Assembly: GCF_020164485.1 (NCBI RefSeq)
Contig: NZ_JAIQZA010000027.1
Location: 1-58,776 of the forward strand
Reading direction: 5' to 3'
DNA length: 58,776 bases
From: Salegentibacter tibetensis
GTDB lineage: Bacteria; Bacteroidota; Bacteroidia; Flavobacteriales; Flavobacteriaceae
The position numbers and the translations under genes were made by a program. Below the pieces are notes generated by a model that saw nothing but the letters and a program-made list of their open reading frames with translations, was not told where the DNA came from and ran no database searches. Below, in pieces: positions 43,339-52,866 of this stretch; the first letter of the stretch is position 1; the number at the start of each line of letters is the position of its first letter.

Positions 43339-43731
43339 ATGAAAAACGCTTTTCAACATAGCATTTCTGTAGCAATGGCATTTTTAGTGCTGTTTTCAAC
43401 CTTTTCTTTTACGGTTGATAAACATTTCTGTGGAAGCTTTTTAGTAGATAAAGCCATTTTTGCTGAAGCTAAAACCTGCGGGATGGAAATGGAAACTTCA
43501 ACTGAAGATTCCTGCTGTACCAACGAAAAAATAGCGGTTGAAGGCCAGGATGAGTTAAAACATCAGTTTGATTCTCTAGACCTCAGCCAGCAGCTTTTTC
43601 TTACCGGTTTTGCCTATTCTTACATATTTATTTTTGAAGATTCTTCAAAAGAAATTATTCCGTTTAAAGATTATTCCCCACCACTTTTGGTCAAAGACAT
43701 ACAGCTCGAAGACCAGGTTTTCCTTATTTGA
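43339..43731 (+). CDS. HYC_CC_PP-type small exported protein
   Basis: A 130-aa protein with an N-terminal hydrophobic segment (about 8-24) and the three short motifs that name this flavobacterial family: His-(Phe/Tyr)-Cys (here KHFC at 28-31), Cys-Cys (SCCT at about 58-59) and Pro-Pro near the C-terminus (YSPP). Two further cysteines (35-52 region) make it cysteine-rich. The family often lies near heavy-metal efflux genes, as here, immediately before the CusA-like pump. A metal-binding or sensing role outside the inner membrane is inferred, not shown. Confidence 0.75.
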   Translation: MKNAFQHSISVAMAFLVLFSTFSFTVDKHFCGSFLVDKAIFAEAKTCGMEMETSTEDSCCTNEKIAVEGQDELKHQFDSLDLSQQLFLTGFAYSYIFIFEDSSKEIIPFKDYSPPLLVKDIQLEDQVFLI

Positions 43732-43751
43732 TATACATTTTTCTAATTATT

Positions 43752-43858
43752 TGTCAATTCGAGTGATTCCGATGAAATTGGAATTGTATCGAGAATCTTT
43801 TCAAATAAAATAACAATTTTAGCTCCAAAGATTCTCGCAAGATTAAACTCAACTTGAC
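43752..43858. repeat. Palindromic repeat upstream of the cusA-like gene
   Basis: A perfect 11-bp inverted repeat CGAGAATCTTT / AAAGATTCTCG (43790-43800 and 43827-43837) lies inside a larger, imperfect one (TGTCAA... to ...TTGACG). A small palindrome around GATTCCGATGAAATTGGAAT precedes it. It looks like another dispersed intergenic family and could also act as a terminator or attenuator between the HYC_CC_PP gene and the pump operon. Confidence 0.7.
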
Positions 43859-43942
43859 GCTGTGTGATAGTTCAAAATCAGATTGTTATCTTCTGTTTTT
43901 TGACCGCAAAAACCAAATAATTCACAATGTATATCCACATTC

Positions 43943-46900
43943 ATGTTCAATAAGATTATCAAATATTTTCTTTATAATCGGCTCGTTTCCGTCCTGTTAT
44001 TGGCTCTTCTAATAGGCTGGGGATTGGTAACCGCGCCTTTTAACTGGGATACGGGTTTTTTACCAAGTGATCCCGTTCCGGTAGACGCCATTCCCGATAT
44101 TGGGGAAAATCAGCAAATTGTTTTTACCGATTGGCCCGGCCGTTCTCCACAGGATATAGAGGATCAAATCACCTATCCGCTTACCAGTTCGCTTTTGGGA
44201 ATTCCCGGAGTAAAATCTATTCGTAGTTCTTCTATGTTCGGATTTTCCAGTATTTACATCATTTTTGAAGAAGATGTGGAGTTTTACTGGTCCAGAAGCA
44301 GGGTTTTAGAAAAATTGAATTCGCTTCCTGCCGGCTTACTGCCAAACGATGCCCAACCTACTTTAGGACCGGATGCTACCGGCTTGGGCCAGGTATTTTG
44401 GTACACCTTAGAAGGTCGCGATAAAGACGGAAATGTTACCGGTGGCTGGGACCTGCACGAATTACGTAAAGTTCAGGATTATTATGTTAAGCTTGGCTTA
44501 AGCGGTGCCAAAGGAGTTTCTGAAGTAGCTTCTATTGGCGGATTTGTGCAGGAATATCAAATTGATGTAAATCCCGATGCCCTTAAAGCTTACGGAATTG
44601 GCATCAACCAGGTAATGATGGCGGTTAAGAATTCCAACCGCGATGCAGGTGCGAAAACATTAGAAGTAAACAAGGTAGAATACCTTGTTCGCGGTCTCGG
44701 GTATATTAAATCTATTGAAGATATTGAAAATACCGTTGTTGCCGAAAATGATAACACACCTGTACTTATTAAAGATCTTGGCCGGGTAAGTCTGGGCCCG
44801 GCTCAGCGACGTGGTGTTTTGGATAAAGGCGGCGCTGAGGTCGTTGGCGGTGTGGTTGTAGCACGCTATGGCTCAAATCCGCTGGCGGTTATTCAAAATA
44901 CTAAAGATAAAATTCAGGAAATATCATCGGGCTTACCTTCTAAAACGCTTTCTGATGGTACCGAAAGTCAACTAACCATCGTGCCATTCTACGATAGAAC
45001 TCAACTGATCAATGAAACCATAAATACACTGGAGAGGGCGCTTTCCCACGAGGTGTTAATCAGTATCATTGTAATTATTGTATTGGTTTTAAACCTGCGG
45101 GCTTCTATTTTAATTTCCAGTTTATTGCCGGTGGCGGTGCTTATGACGTTTATCGCGATGCGATATTTTGGGGTAGATGCCAATGTGGTGGCACTTTCGG
45201 GAATTGCTATTGCAATTGGGATTATGGTAGATGTTGGGATCGTGTTTGTTGAAAATACCATTCGATGGCTCGAAATGCCCGAAAATAAAAATCTCCGTGG
45301 CAATAAACTGGCAGGAGTAATCTACAAAGCAACTGCTGAAGTAGCTCCCGCCGTAACCACAGCCCTTGCCACCACTATTGTGAGTTTTATCCCGGTTTTC
45401 TTTATGGAAAACGCTGAGGGTAAATTATTTCGCCCACTTGCTTTTACCAAAACTTTTGCATTGGTAGCGGCTTTTCTTATCGGTGTTTTTGTGTTGCCAA
45501 TGCTGTCGTATTTCTTTTTCAACATTAAAATCGATAAAAGTAAAACCAAACGAATTTGGAATATTATCCTGATCGTTTCAGGAATCGCTTTGGCCATTGC
45601 CTTTAGTTTCTGGTTGCCTTTAGCCTTAACGCTAATCGGAATTGTAAAAATTGTTGAAGACAGGAATCCACAGTTTTTTGGGAAATATACAAATTTGGTG
45701 ATTCCGGGTTTAATTTTGGCGGTTACCATATTTTTCCTTGCTGAAGAATGGATGCCACTTGGCTTTCAGAAATCGGCTTTTGTCAATTATATCTTTGTGA
45801 TCCTGTTGCTTAGTATCACTTTGGTGATATTAATGATGGTTGTAAAATTCTACGAACCCATCTTAAATTGGTGTCTAACCAATAAAGGGAAATTTCTAAG
45901 CCTGCCCATAATTACTATATTTTTTGGTGCGATGATCTGGTTTGGCTTTCCAAAATTATTCGGATTTGTAGCCAACGGATTTGATAAAGTAGGCTGGAAT
46001 GTGAGAACAACCCAGGTTTGGAGTGGGCTGACACACACTTTCCCCGGGGTGGGCAAAGAGTTTATGCCCTCGCTAAGCGAAGGAAGCTTTTTATTGATGC
46101 CAACCACAATGCCACATGCGGGGATGGAAGAAACCACCAAAACCCTGAGGCAACTGGATATGGCAGTAACCAGTATTCCGGAAGTTGATGTTGCCGTTGG
46201 TAAATTAGGAAGGGCAGAAACCGCTTTAGATCCGGCGCCAATTTCTATGTTTGAGAATATAATTAATTACAAACCGGAATATATTCATTCTGAAGACGGT
46301 TCAATGCAACGTTTTAAGGTTGATGATGACAACCGTTTTATTCTGAAATCCGGGGATACTTTAACCAATTCTGAAGCTATTCAGCGAGATGTTACGGCAG
46401 TAAATTTAATAGAAGATGAAGATGGCAAGTTTTACCGAAACTGGCGGGAGCATATTAATAGTCCCGACGATATTTGGAACGAAATTACCAAACGCACCAA
46501 ACTTCCCGGGGTAACTTCGGCACCAAAATTACAACCCATAGAAACCCGTCTGGTGATGTTGCAAACCGGGATGCGGGCGCCAATGGGAATAAAAGTTTAC
46601 GGACCTGATTTGAGAACCATTCAGGATTTTGGAATGGAACTGGAAGATTTACTAAAAGAAGTTCCTTCGGTTAAATCGGAAGCTGTTTTTGCCGATCGGG
46701 TTGTTGGAAAACCTTATCTGGAAATCGATATAGATCGAAATGCGATTGCTCGTTATGGACTTAGCATTGAAGATGTGCAGCAGACCATTGAAACCGCTAT
46801 TGGCGGAATGGAAATTACTTCTACGGTTGAAGGCCGGGAGCGATTTCCGGTTAGGGTAAGGTATCCTCGCGAATTAAGGAACGACCCGGAAAGTATTAAA

Positions 46901-47791
46901 AACATTCTGATACCGACCTCAGATGGGGCTCAAATTCCCTTAGGAGAACTCGCTGAGCTTAACTATGAGCGCGGACCGCAAATGATAAAAAGTGAAGAAA
47001 CTTTTTTAACCGCTTATGTGCTTTTTGATAAACGCGACGGTTTTGCAGAAGTAAACGTGGTAAACGATGCGCAACAGCATATTCAGGATAAAATTGATGC
47101 CGGTGAACTACAGGTGCCGCAGGGAGTGAGTTATAAATTCTCCGGGAATTATGAAAACCAGGTTAGGGCCGTAAAGCGCCTCGCAATCCTGATTCCTATC
47201 TGTTTGCTTATCATTTTCCTGTTGCTCTATTTCCAGTTTAAAAGCATTATTGCATCAACAATTCACTTTTCAGGGGTGTTTGTTGCCTTTGCTGGTGGTT
47301 TTATTATGATCTGGCTTTACGGGCAGGGCTGGTTTATGGATTTTGATATGTTCGGTACCAATATGCGTAATCTATTCCAGATGCACGAGATTAATTTAAG
47401 TGTGGCGGTTTGGGTAGGTTTTATCGCTTTATTTGGTATTGCTACAGATGATGGCGTTTTAATGGGAACTTATATTCACCAGGTTTTTGAACGTAAAAAC
47501 CCAAAAACAGTTTCAGAAGTTCGTGATGCGGTAATGGAAGCCGGTTTAAAAAGGGTGCGCCCCGCAATGATGACCACTGCGGTAACTATAATTGCGCTTT
47601 TCCCCGTATTGACTTCAACCGGAAAAGGTTCCGATATCATGGTGCCTATGGCCATCCCAATTGTGGGCGGAATGGTGATTCAGATTATGACGATTTTTGT
47701 GGTGCCGGTTTTACAGGCCATTTGGAGGGAAAATGCTTCTTCTAATTCCACAGAAGAAAATGGAGAAGAACCAACAACAATTCAGGCTTAG
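43943..47791 (+). CDS. cusA: CusA/CzcA-family heavy-metal RND efflux pump
   Basis: An inner-membrane proton-driven pump of the HME-RND family. Visible: first helix (10-30), 'PVPVDAIPDIGENQQIVFTDW', helix 4 motif 'GIAIAIGIMVDVGIVFVENT' with the proton-relay Asp near 429, 'MLQTGMRAPMGIKVYG' containing the Met that serves as a copper ligand in E. coli CusA, and 'GIATDDGVLMGTYIHQVF' near the end. At 1282 aa it is about 230 residues longer than E. coli CusA. A stretch of about 100 residues (530-640) with three additional hydrophobic segments interrupts the middle, and smaller insertions follow. Monovalent copper or silver export is inferred from the neighbours. Confidence 0.93.
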   Translation: MFNKIIKYFLYNRLVSVLLLALLIGWGLVTAPFNWDTGFLPSDPVPVDAIPDIGENQQIVFTDWPGRSPQDIEDQITYPLTSSLLGIPGVKSIRSSSMFGFSSIYIIFEEDVEFYWSRSRVLEKLNSLPAGLLPNDAQPTLGPDATGLGQVFWYTLEGRDKDGNVTGGWDLHELRKVQDYYVKLGLSGAKGVSEVASIGGFVQEYQIDVNPDALKAYGIGINQVMMAVKNSNRDAGAKTLEVNKVEYLVRGLGYIKSIEDIENTVVAENDNTPVLIKDLGRVSLGPAQRRGVLDKGGAEVVGGVVVARYGSNPLAVIQNTKDKIQEISSGLPSKTLSDGTESQLTIVPFYDRTQLINETINTLERALSHEVLISIIVIIVLVLNLRASILISSLLPVAVLMTFIAMRYFGVDANVVALSGIAIAIGIMVDVGIVFVENTIRWLEMPENKNLRGNKLAGVIYKATAEVAPAVTTALATTIVSFIPVFFMENAEGKLFRPLAFTKTFALVAAFLIGVFVLPMLSYFFFNIKIDKSKTKRIWNIILIVSGIALAIAFSFWLPLALTLIGIVKIVEDRNPQFFGKYTNLVIPGLILAVTIFFLAEEWMPLGFQKSAFVNYIFVILLLSITLVILMMVVKFYEPILNWCLTNKGKFLSLPIITIFFGAMIWFGFPKLFGFVANGFDKVGWNVRTTQVWSGLTHTFPGVGKEFMPSLSEGSFLLMPTTMPHAGMEETTKTLRQLDMAVTSIPEVDVAVGKLGRAETALDPAPISMFENIINYKPEYIHSEDGSMQRFKVDDDNRFILKSGDTLTNSEAIQRDVTAVNLIEDEDGKFYRNWREHINSPDDIWNEITKRTKLPGVTSAPKLQPIETRLVMLQTGMRAPMGIKVYGPDLRTIQDFGMELEDLLKEVPSVKSEAVFADRVVGKPYLEIDIDRNAIARYGLSIEDVQQTIETAIGGMEITSTVEGRERFPVRVRYPRELRNDPESIKNILIPTSDGAQIPLGELAELNYERGPQMIKSEETFLTAYVLFDKRDGFAEVNVVNDAQQHIQDKIDAGELQVPQGVSYKFSGNYENQVRAVKRLAILIPICLLIIFLLLYFQFKSIIASTIHFSGVFVAFAGGFIMIWLYGQGWFMDFDMFGTNMRNLFQMHEINLSVAVWVGFIALFGIATDDGVLMGTYIHQVFERKNPKTVSEVRDAVMEAGLKRVRPAMMTTAVTIIALFPVLTSTGKGSDIMVPMAIPIVGGMVIQIMTIFVVPVLQAIWRENASSNSTEENGEEPTTIQA

Positions 47792-47819
47792 AATTTCTGA
47801 ATGAAATAAGAATCAGATA

Positions 47820-49088
47820 ATGAAAATAGACACAAAAAAAATAATTATAAGCTTGCTTTTAATTCCGCTTTGGGGGGCGGTGGGATTTGCCCAAGATTTA
47901 GAGAATTATCTCCAAATCGCAGCAGAAAATAACCCGAAGCTACAATCGGCTTATACACAGTTTGAGGCAGCATTGCAGCAATCTCCACAGGTTTCTTCTT
48001 TGCCCGATCCCACGCTTACGGTAAGCGCATTTGGCAGGATGATAGAAACCCGGTTGGGTGCCCAGGAAGCCCGGTTTAGCTTTATGCAAATGTTTCCGTG
48101 GTTTGGCACTTTAAGAACAAAAAGGGAAGCCGCAGATTTACTGGCAGAAGCTCGATTTCAGGAGTATCTGGCGACGCGGGCCGATTTGTTTTTCGAAATC
48201 AAAAAGGCTTATGCTGAGCTTTTTGCCATCGAGAAGACTATTACTCTAAAGGAGGAAAATCTGGATGTTTTAGATTCATATCGCGAACTTTCCCTTAGTA
48301 AGTTTAGAAGCGGAAGTTCAAAAATGGTTAATGTAGTGCGGGTAGATATTGAACGGGAAGAAGCTTTAACCGAAATTGAACTTGAGGAAGAACAATTGCA
48401 AAGTTTAAAGAAACAGTTTAATCTTTTACTGAATAGAGAGCGAGAAGCTGAGGTTACACTCCAGGATACTTTGATTTTTAATTCTGAAATGCAGAATAAA
48501 ATAATTAATCCTGAAGAAGCTTTTAAAATGCATCCTGAACTTACCAAATTCGATAGGGAACGGGAGGCTTACGAAAGTCGCGCAGAAACAGCTCAAAAAT
48601 CGGGTTTACCTAATTTTGGGATTGGAGTGGATTACTCGATTATTTCAAAGCGCACAGATGCAAATCCGCCTATGAATGGCCAGGACGCAATAATGCCGAT
48701 GTTTTCTGTGAGTTTGCCAATTTTCAGAAAAAAATATAAAGCCGCCGTACAGGAGGCCGAATTAATGCAGGAAGCAGCAATTCAAAATAAAGAAGCGCGA
48801 GAGAATCAGTTGCAAAGTGAATATGAGAAAACTGTGTACGATTTAAATAAAGCTGCTAAACTGCTAAAGCTTTATGAAAGGCAAATAGAAAGTTCTGGCC
48901 AGGCAAATAGACTTTTGATTTCAGCCTTTAGTAACAACGATGGTGATTTTGAAGAAGTACTTCGAATGAACCAGGATATTTTAATGCTGAAAACTCAGCA
49001 GATAGAAGCCTTGAAAGCCGGATTTACGGCTCAGGCAAAAATGGATTATTTATCAGCTAAAACTGAAAATTACGATGAAACGAACTAA
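47820..49088 (+). CDS. TolC-family outer-membrane channel (CusC-like)
   Basis: The 422-aa protein starts with a signal peptide ending GFAQ. Its body is built of long helices with heptad-like patterns ('YLQIAAENNPKLQSAYTQFE', 'KAYAELFAIEKTITLKEENL') and two OEP repeats, as in TolC. 'SLPDPTLTVSAFGRMIETRLG' is the usual sequence between them in metal-efflux members. It connects the pump to the outside. It begins 28 bases after the cusA-like gene and overlaps the adaptor gene by 14 bases. Confidence 0.9.
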   Translation: MKIDTKKIIISLLLIPLWGAVGFAQDLENYLQIAAENNPKLQSAYTQFEAALQQSPQVSSLPDPTLTVSAFGRMIETRLGAQEARFSFMQMFPWFGTLRTKREAADLLAEARFQEYLATRADLFFEIKKAYAELFAIEKTITLKEENLDVLDSYRELSLSKFRSGSSKMVNVVRVDIEREEALTEIELEEEQLQSLKKQFNLLLNREREAEVTLQDTLIFNSEMQNKIINPEEAFKMHPELTKFDREREAYESRAETAQKSGLPNFGIGVDYSIISKRTDANPPMNGQDAIMPMFSVSLPIFRKKYKAAVQEAELMQEAAIQNKEARENQLQSEYEKTVYDLNKAAKLLKLYERQIESSGQANRLLISAFSNNDGDFEEVLRMNQDILMLKTQQIEALKAGFTAQAKMDYLSAKTENYDETN

Positions 49089-50832
49089 TTATATATGGAA
49101 AGCTGCCGGAATTCTTATTGTGGGAATTTTACTTGGATACCTGTTTTTTGGAGGTGGAAATGATGTTGAAGAAGCTGAAGATCACGATCACTCTGAAATG
49201 AGCGAAGATCAAATCTGGACCTGTTCTATGCACCCTTCAGTACGACAAAATGAACCGGGAGATTGCCCAATTTGTGGAATGGATCTTATTCCGGTTTCGG
49301 TAGATGAAAGCCAACTGGATTTAGACATGTTTGTGATGAGTGAAAACGCACTGAAGCTTGCAAATGTAGAGACCATGGTTGTTGGAACAGGGGAAACTTC
49401 AAAAGAAATTCGGCTTAACGGCAAAGTTGAGGTAGACGAACGCAACACTTACACACAGTCTACTCATATTCCGGGGAGAATTGAACAATTGCGTGTGAAT
49501 TTTACGGGTGAAAAAGTGAATAGGGGTCAGGTTTTGGCCAGCGTTTATTCGCCAGATCTGGTAACTGCGCAGGAAGAATTATTGCAGGCAGCCGAGATAA
49601 AGGAAAGTCAGCCGGAGCTTTTTGAAGCCGCAAAACAAAAGCTTAGAAACTGGAAAATTAGCGAGGCTCAAATTACCAGTATGCTAAGCAGGGGTGAGAC
49701 CATAGATCGTTTTCCCATTACCGCAGATGTAGGTGGTGTAGTGACCGACTTAATGGCCGAGCAGGGCGATTACCTGGAACGGGGAATGCCTATTTACGAA
49801 ATCGCGAACCTGGATAAACTTTGGGTGCTTTTTGATGTCTACGAGAGCAATATGTCCTGGATTAAAGAAGGCAATACGATTAAATATACTATTCAATCTA
49901 TACCGGGTGAAACTTTTGAAGGTGAGGTGAAGTTTGTAGATCCTCTGTTAAACAGCAATACCCGGGTTGCCACTGCCAGAGTGGAGGTTGATAATCAAAA
50001 CAGGCGTTTAAAACCGGGAATGTTTGCCACAGGAATTATAGAAAATAAGCTCGACTCGGAAAATGAGGGAATTGTAATCCCACAATCTGCTGTTTTATGG
50101 ACGGGAAAACGCTCTGTGGTTTATGTAAAAGAAGATGTACAAAGCGGTGCAGGATTTAAGCTTAGAGAAGTGGTTTTAGGTTCTTCTTTAGGCGATTCTT
50201 ATGTAGTGGAAGAAGGTATAAGTGAAGGCGAGGAAATTGTGGTAAACGGAACCTTTACGGTAGATGCTGCAGTACAGCTTTCCGGAAGGCCCAGTATGAT
50301 GAATCCAGATCAACAGCAGGGGCGGCCAGCAGGATCAAGACACGATCATGGGGTTAATATGCAGGAGTCACATCTGGAAGTTAAGGTGGGAAATGAAGCT
50401 AAAAAGGAACTGGAAAAAGTTCTCAACTCTTACATGACTTTAAAAGATGCCCTTGTAAATGATGATTATGCCGATGCAAAACAAAAAGTTTCAGAATTAA
50501 ATTCACTCCTTGGTTCTTTCAATATAACTCTTCCTTCAGCTGAAGAAAATATATGGGAAAGCTTTAGAGAGGAGCTAAGCACCGCTGCACAAGGAATTTC
50601 TTCCGCAGAAAATATTCAGAATATCAGGAGCGGCTTTGACGAATTATCTGAAACTATGATAGGAATGGTAAAAACATTTCAATTGGGGGAAGGGACACTG
50701 TATGTGCAACATTGCCCTATGGCCAACAATGATAAGGGCGCCGATTGGTTGAGTCTTTCTAGAGAAATTAGGAATCCTTATTACGGTAGTGCGATGTTAA
50801 GTTGTGGAGAAGTGCAGGAAAGTATTGAATAA
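49075..50832 (+). CDS. cusB: CusB-like RND adaptor with metal-binding N-terminus and DUF3347 C-terminus
   Basis: The 585-aa periplasmic adaptor has an N-terminal anchor (about 8-25), a heavy-metal-binding domain at 45-73 ('WTCSMHPS', then 'GDCPICGMDLIP'), the barrel-sandwich, hairpin and beta-barrel domains of membrane-fusion proteins (about 90-400), a His-rich linker, and a DUF3347 domain from about 445 to the end with 'VQHCPMANN' and 'NPYYGSAMLSCGEV'. Thus one chain carries two candidate copper sites around the adaptor core, which in E. coli hands Cu(I) to the pump. The DUF3347 domain is repeated as a free lipoprotein at 52242-52808. Confidence 0.93.
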   Translation: MKRTNYIWKAAGILIVGILLGYLFFGGGNDVEEAEDHDHSEMSEDQIWTCSMHPSVRQNEPGDCPICGMDLIPVSVDESQLDLDMFVMSENALKLANVETMVVGTGETSKEIRLNGKVEVDERNTYTQSTHIPGRIEQLRVNFTGEKVNRGQVLASVYSPDLVTAQEELLQAAEIKESQPELFEAAKQKLRNWKISEAQITSMLSRGETIDRFPITADVGGVVTDLMAEQGDYLERGMPIYEIANLDKLWVLFDVYESNMSWIKEGNTIKYTIQSIPGETFEGEVKFVDPLLNSNTRVATARVEVDNQNRRLKPGMFATGIIENKLDSENEGIVIPQSAVLWTGKRSVVYVKEDVQSGAGFKLREVVLGSSLGDSYVVEEGISEGEEIVVNGTFTVDAAVQLSGRPSMMNPDQQQGRPAGSRHDHGVNMQESHLEVKVGNEAKKELEKVLNSYMTLKDALVNDDYADAKQKVSELNSLLGSFNITLPSAEENIWESFREELSTAAQGISSAENIQNIRSGFDELSETMIGMVKTFQLGEGTLYVQHCPMANNDKGADWLSLSREIRNPYYGSAMLSCGEVQESIE

Positions 50833-50975
50833 TTTATGATTACAAACAGGTTTATGGGAAGTTTAGCTGATGTTTAACATTTTAGGGAAACCGATAAGTT
50901 AACTTTATAGTGGATTGGAAGATCATTAGATCATTAGAAAATAATAAAACTAAAACCAATTAAAAACCAACACTT

Positions 50976-51458
50976 ATGAAATCAGGAGCAAAGGAAGATC
51001 AAATGAAAGGAAATAATTACGGGCGATTTTTTTTAATGCTGGGGCTTTCCTTTATAGCTATGTACATTACAATGTACCTGAATACTTATCAAATAGACCA
51101 TGTGTATTTTAGCCTAACCCGGTTTTATATGACGTGTTTAGGGATTGCTGCTATGGCGGTTATTATGCTTTCACTAATGCTGAAAATGTACCAAAATAAA
51201 AAGAAAAATATTGCAATTTATATAGGCAGTCTGGTGTTGTTTTTAAGTGCCTTAGGTCTGGTGAGGGCCCAAAGCCCGGTGATAGGCGATGTGCTATGGA
51301 TGAAAGCCATGATTCCTCATCACTCAATTGCTATTTTAACAAGTGAACGTGCCGATATTGAGGATCCGGAGGTTAAAAAACTAGCTGAAGATATTATTAA
51401 AGCGCAAAGAGAAGAGATCGCGCTAATGAAGAAATTGATTGAGAAGCTGGAAAAATAA
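50976..51458 (+). CDS. DUF305 domain membrane protein
   Basis: A 160-aa protein with three hydrophobic segments (about 17-33, 45-64, 78-93) and a C-terminal DUF305 part: 'MKAMIPHHSIAILTSERADI', with the His-His pair and Met that suggest metal binding, and a helical end. Genes for DUF305 proteins often accompany copper resistance genes. It follows the adaptor gene by 143 bases, within the same strand series. Confidence 0.85.
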   Translation: MKSGAKEDQMKGNNYGRFFLMLGLSFIAMYITMYLNTYQIDHVYFSLTRFYMTCLGIAAMAVIMLSLMLKMYQNKKKNIAIYIGSLVLFLSALGLVRAQSPVIGDVLWMKAMIPHHSIAILTSERADIEDPEVKKLAEDIIKAQREEIALMKKLIEKLEK

Positions 51459-51493
51459 AATTTATATAAGTTTGTTGAATTAAAAGCCTAAAA

Positions 51494-52198
51494 GTGGTTA
51501 AACGAAAAACAGCGCTCAAATTAAGACAGGCTCACAGGTACCTTGGGCTTTTTATAGGAATTCAGTTCATCATGTGGACCATTAGCGGTATGTATTTTAG
51601 CTGGACCGATCTTGATGAGATTCATGGAGACCATTTTAAGAAAGAATTTGTAGAAAATCCATCTTTTTCCAATCTCCAGTGGCCAGGAAAAATACTACCT
51701 GTCACTCCGGTTAGTTCATTAGAGCTCAAAGATATTGGAGGTGAAGCCTTTTACCTGATTAATGGTAATAGCTTGATCAATCCCAGAACGGGAGAAAACA
51801 GGCAGGGAATAACCCAGGAAGAAGCCCTGAAAATTGCTAAAAAACACATGCGGGAAGATCTGCAGGTAGCAGGTATTAAACTAATCAAAGAAACCGGAGA
51901 CCATCACGAATATAGAAGTGGCGCTTTACCGGCTTATGTAATCTCCTATAAGGAACCTACCGATCTTAAAGCTTATGTCTCGGTTCAGGATGCCACATTC
52001 AGGTCAGTGCGTCATCGTGACTGGCGATGGTTCGACTTTCTATGGATGACCCACACGATGGATTATGAAGGCAGGGATGATTTTAATAATCTGGTACTTC
52101 GAATCTTTTCCCTGATGGGACTAATTACGGTTTTGAGCGGTTTCGTGCTTTGGTATATTTCGTCACCATCAGTAAGAAAACTTCAAAAACGATTTTAA
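51494..52198 (+). CDS. PepSY-domain membrane protein
   Basis: A 234-aa protein from GTG 51494 (no upstream ATG in frame nearby). It has a helix at about 15-35 ('YLGLFIGIQFIMWTISGMYF'), a periplasmic PepSY-like part with 'ITQEEALKIAKKHMRE', the strongly conserved 'DWRWFDFLWMTHTMDYEGR', and a second helix near 205-225. Such PepSY-TM proteins are linked to metal reduction or uptake. The exact role is unknown. Confidence 0.8.
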   Translation: MVKRKTALKLRQAHRYLGLFIGIQFIMWTISGMYFSWTDLDEIHGDHFKKEFVENPSFSNLQWPGKILPVTPVSSLELKDIGGEAFYLINGNSLINPRTGENRQGITQEEALKIAKKHMREDLQVAGIKLIKETGDHHEYRSGALPAYVISYKEPTDLKAYVSVQDATFRSVRHRDWRWFDFLWMTHTMDYEGRDDFNNLVLRIFSLMGLITVLSGFVLWYISSPSVRKLQKRF

Positions 52199-52241
52199 AT
52201 AAGAATAATTTTAAACACAAATCAGATTAAAAACAGAAACA

Positions 52242-52808
52242 ATGAAAAGAAATCTTAGAAGCTTAACAATGCTTAGTCTTATCGCAGGAAGTTTAGTGAT
52301 ATTTTCCTGTAAAAATGAAGAAAATAAAGATGATGCGCCGCAGCCTATGCAGAATGAAATGCACCAGCCGGATGACCAGACTACAACTGGAGAATATGGG
52401 GGTGACAAATTAGAAGCAGAATTTAAGGATGAGAATACTGCCGAAATCTATAATTTATACGTAGAAATTAAAGATGCTTTTGTAAATACCGATGCTGAAG
52501 CTGCAGGTGAAAAAGCAGCCGAACTTGCTGAAAAGGCCGGTGAAAATGAAGAAATTGCCGCTATTGCAACTACTATTGCAGAGAGTGACGATGTAAAAAA
52601 GCAGCGAGAAGAATTCTCTAAACTTACCGTAGCTATGGAGCCTGTTTTGACAGATGCTTTAGAATCTGGCGAAATTTATAAGCAATATTGCCCAATGGCT
52701 TTTGAAGGAAAAGGTGATTATTGGTATTCTAATTCCAAAGATATTTTTAACCCGTATTACGGTGATAAAATGCTGAAATGTGGTAGGGTAGAAGCTACTA
52801 TTCAATAA
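52242..52808 (+). CDS. DUF3347 lipoprotein, probable periplasmic copper-binding protein
   Basis: A 188-aa lipoprotein (lipobox IFSC, Cys23) with a polar linker and a DUF3347 domain. 'YKQYCPMAFEGKGDYWYSNS' and 'NPYYGDKMLKCGRV' carry the same Cys-Pro-Met and Met-x-x-Cys pairs as the C-terminus of the CusB-like adaptor. These pairs are plausible Cu(I) ligands. It may act as a metal chaperone that feeds the adaptor. A perfect hairpin terminator follows. Confidence 0.87.
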   Translation: MKRNLRSLTMLSLIAGSLVIFSCKNEENKDDAPQPMQNEMHQPDDQTTTGEYGGDKLEAEFKDENTAEIYNLYVEIKDAFVNTDAEAAGEKAAELAEKAGENEEIAAIATTIAESDDVKKQREEFSKLTVAMEPVLTDALESGEIYKQYCPMAFEGKGDYWYSNSKDIFNPYYGDKMLKCGRVEATIQ

Positions 52809-52818
52809 CTAATTTAAT

Positions 52819-52850
52819 CCTACAGGGTTTTCAAAACCCTGTAGGTCTTT
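52819..52850 (+). terminator. Terminator after the DUF3347 lipoprotein gene
   Basis: A perfect 13-bp stem (CCTACAGGGTTTT with its complement) on a single-base spacer is followed by TCTTTT. It separates the efflux operon from the regulator gene. Confidence 0.85.
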
Positions 52851-52866
52851 TAACTGAAAAACTATT

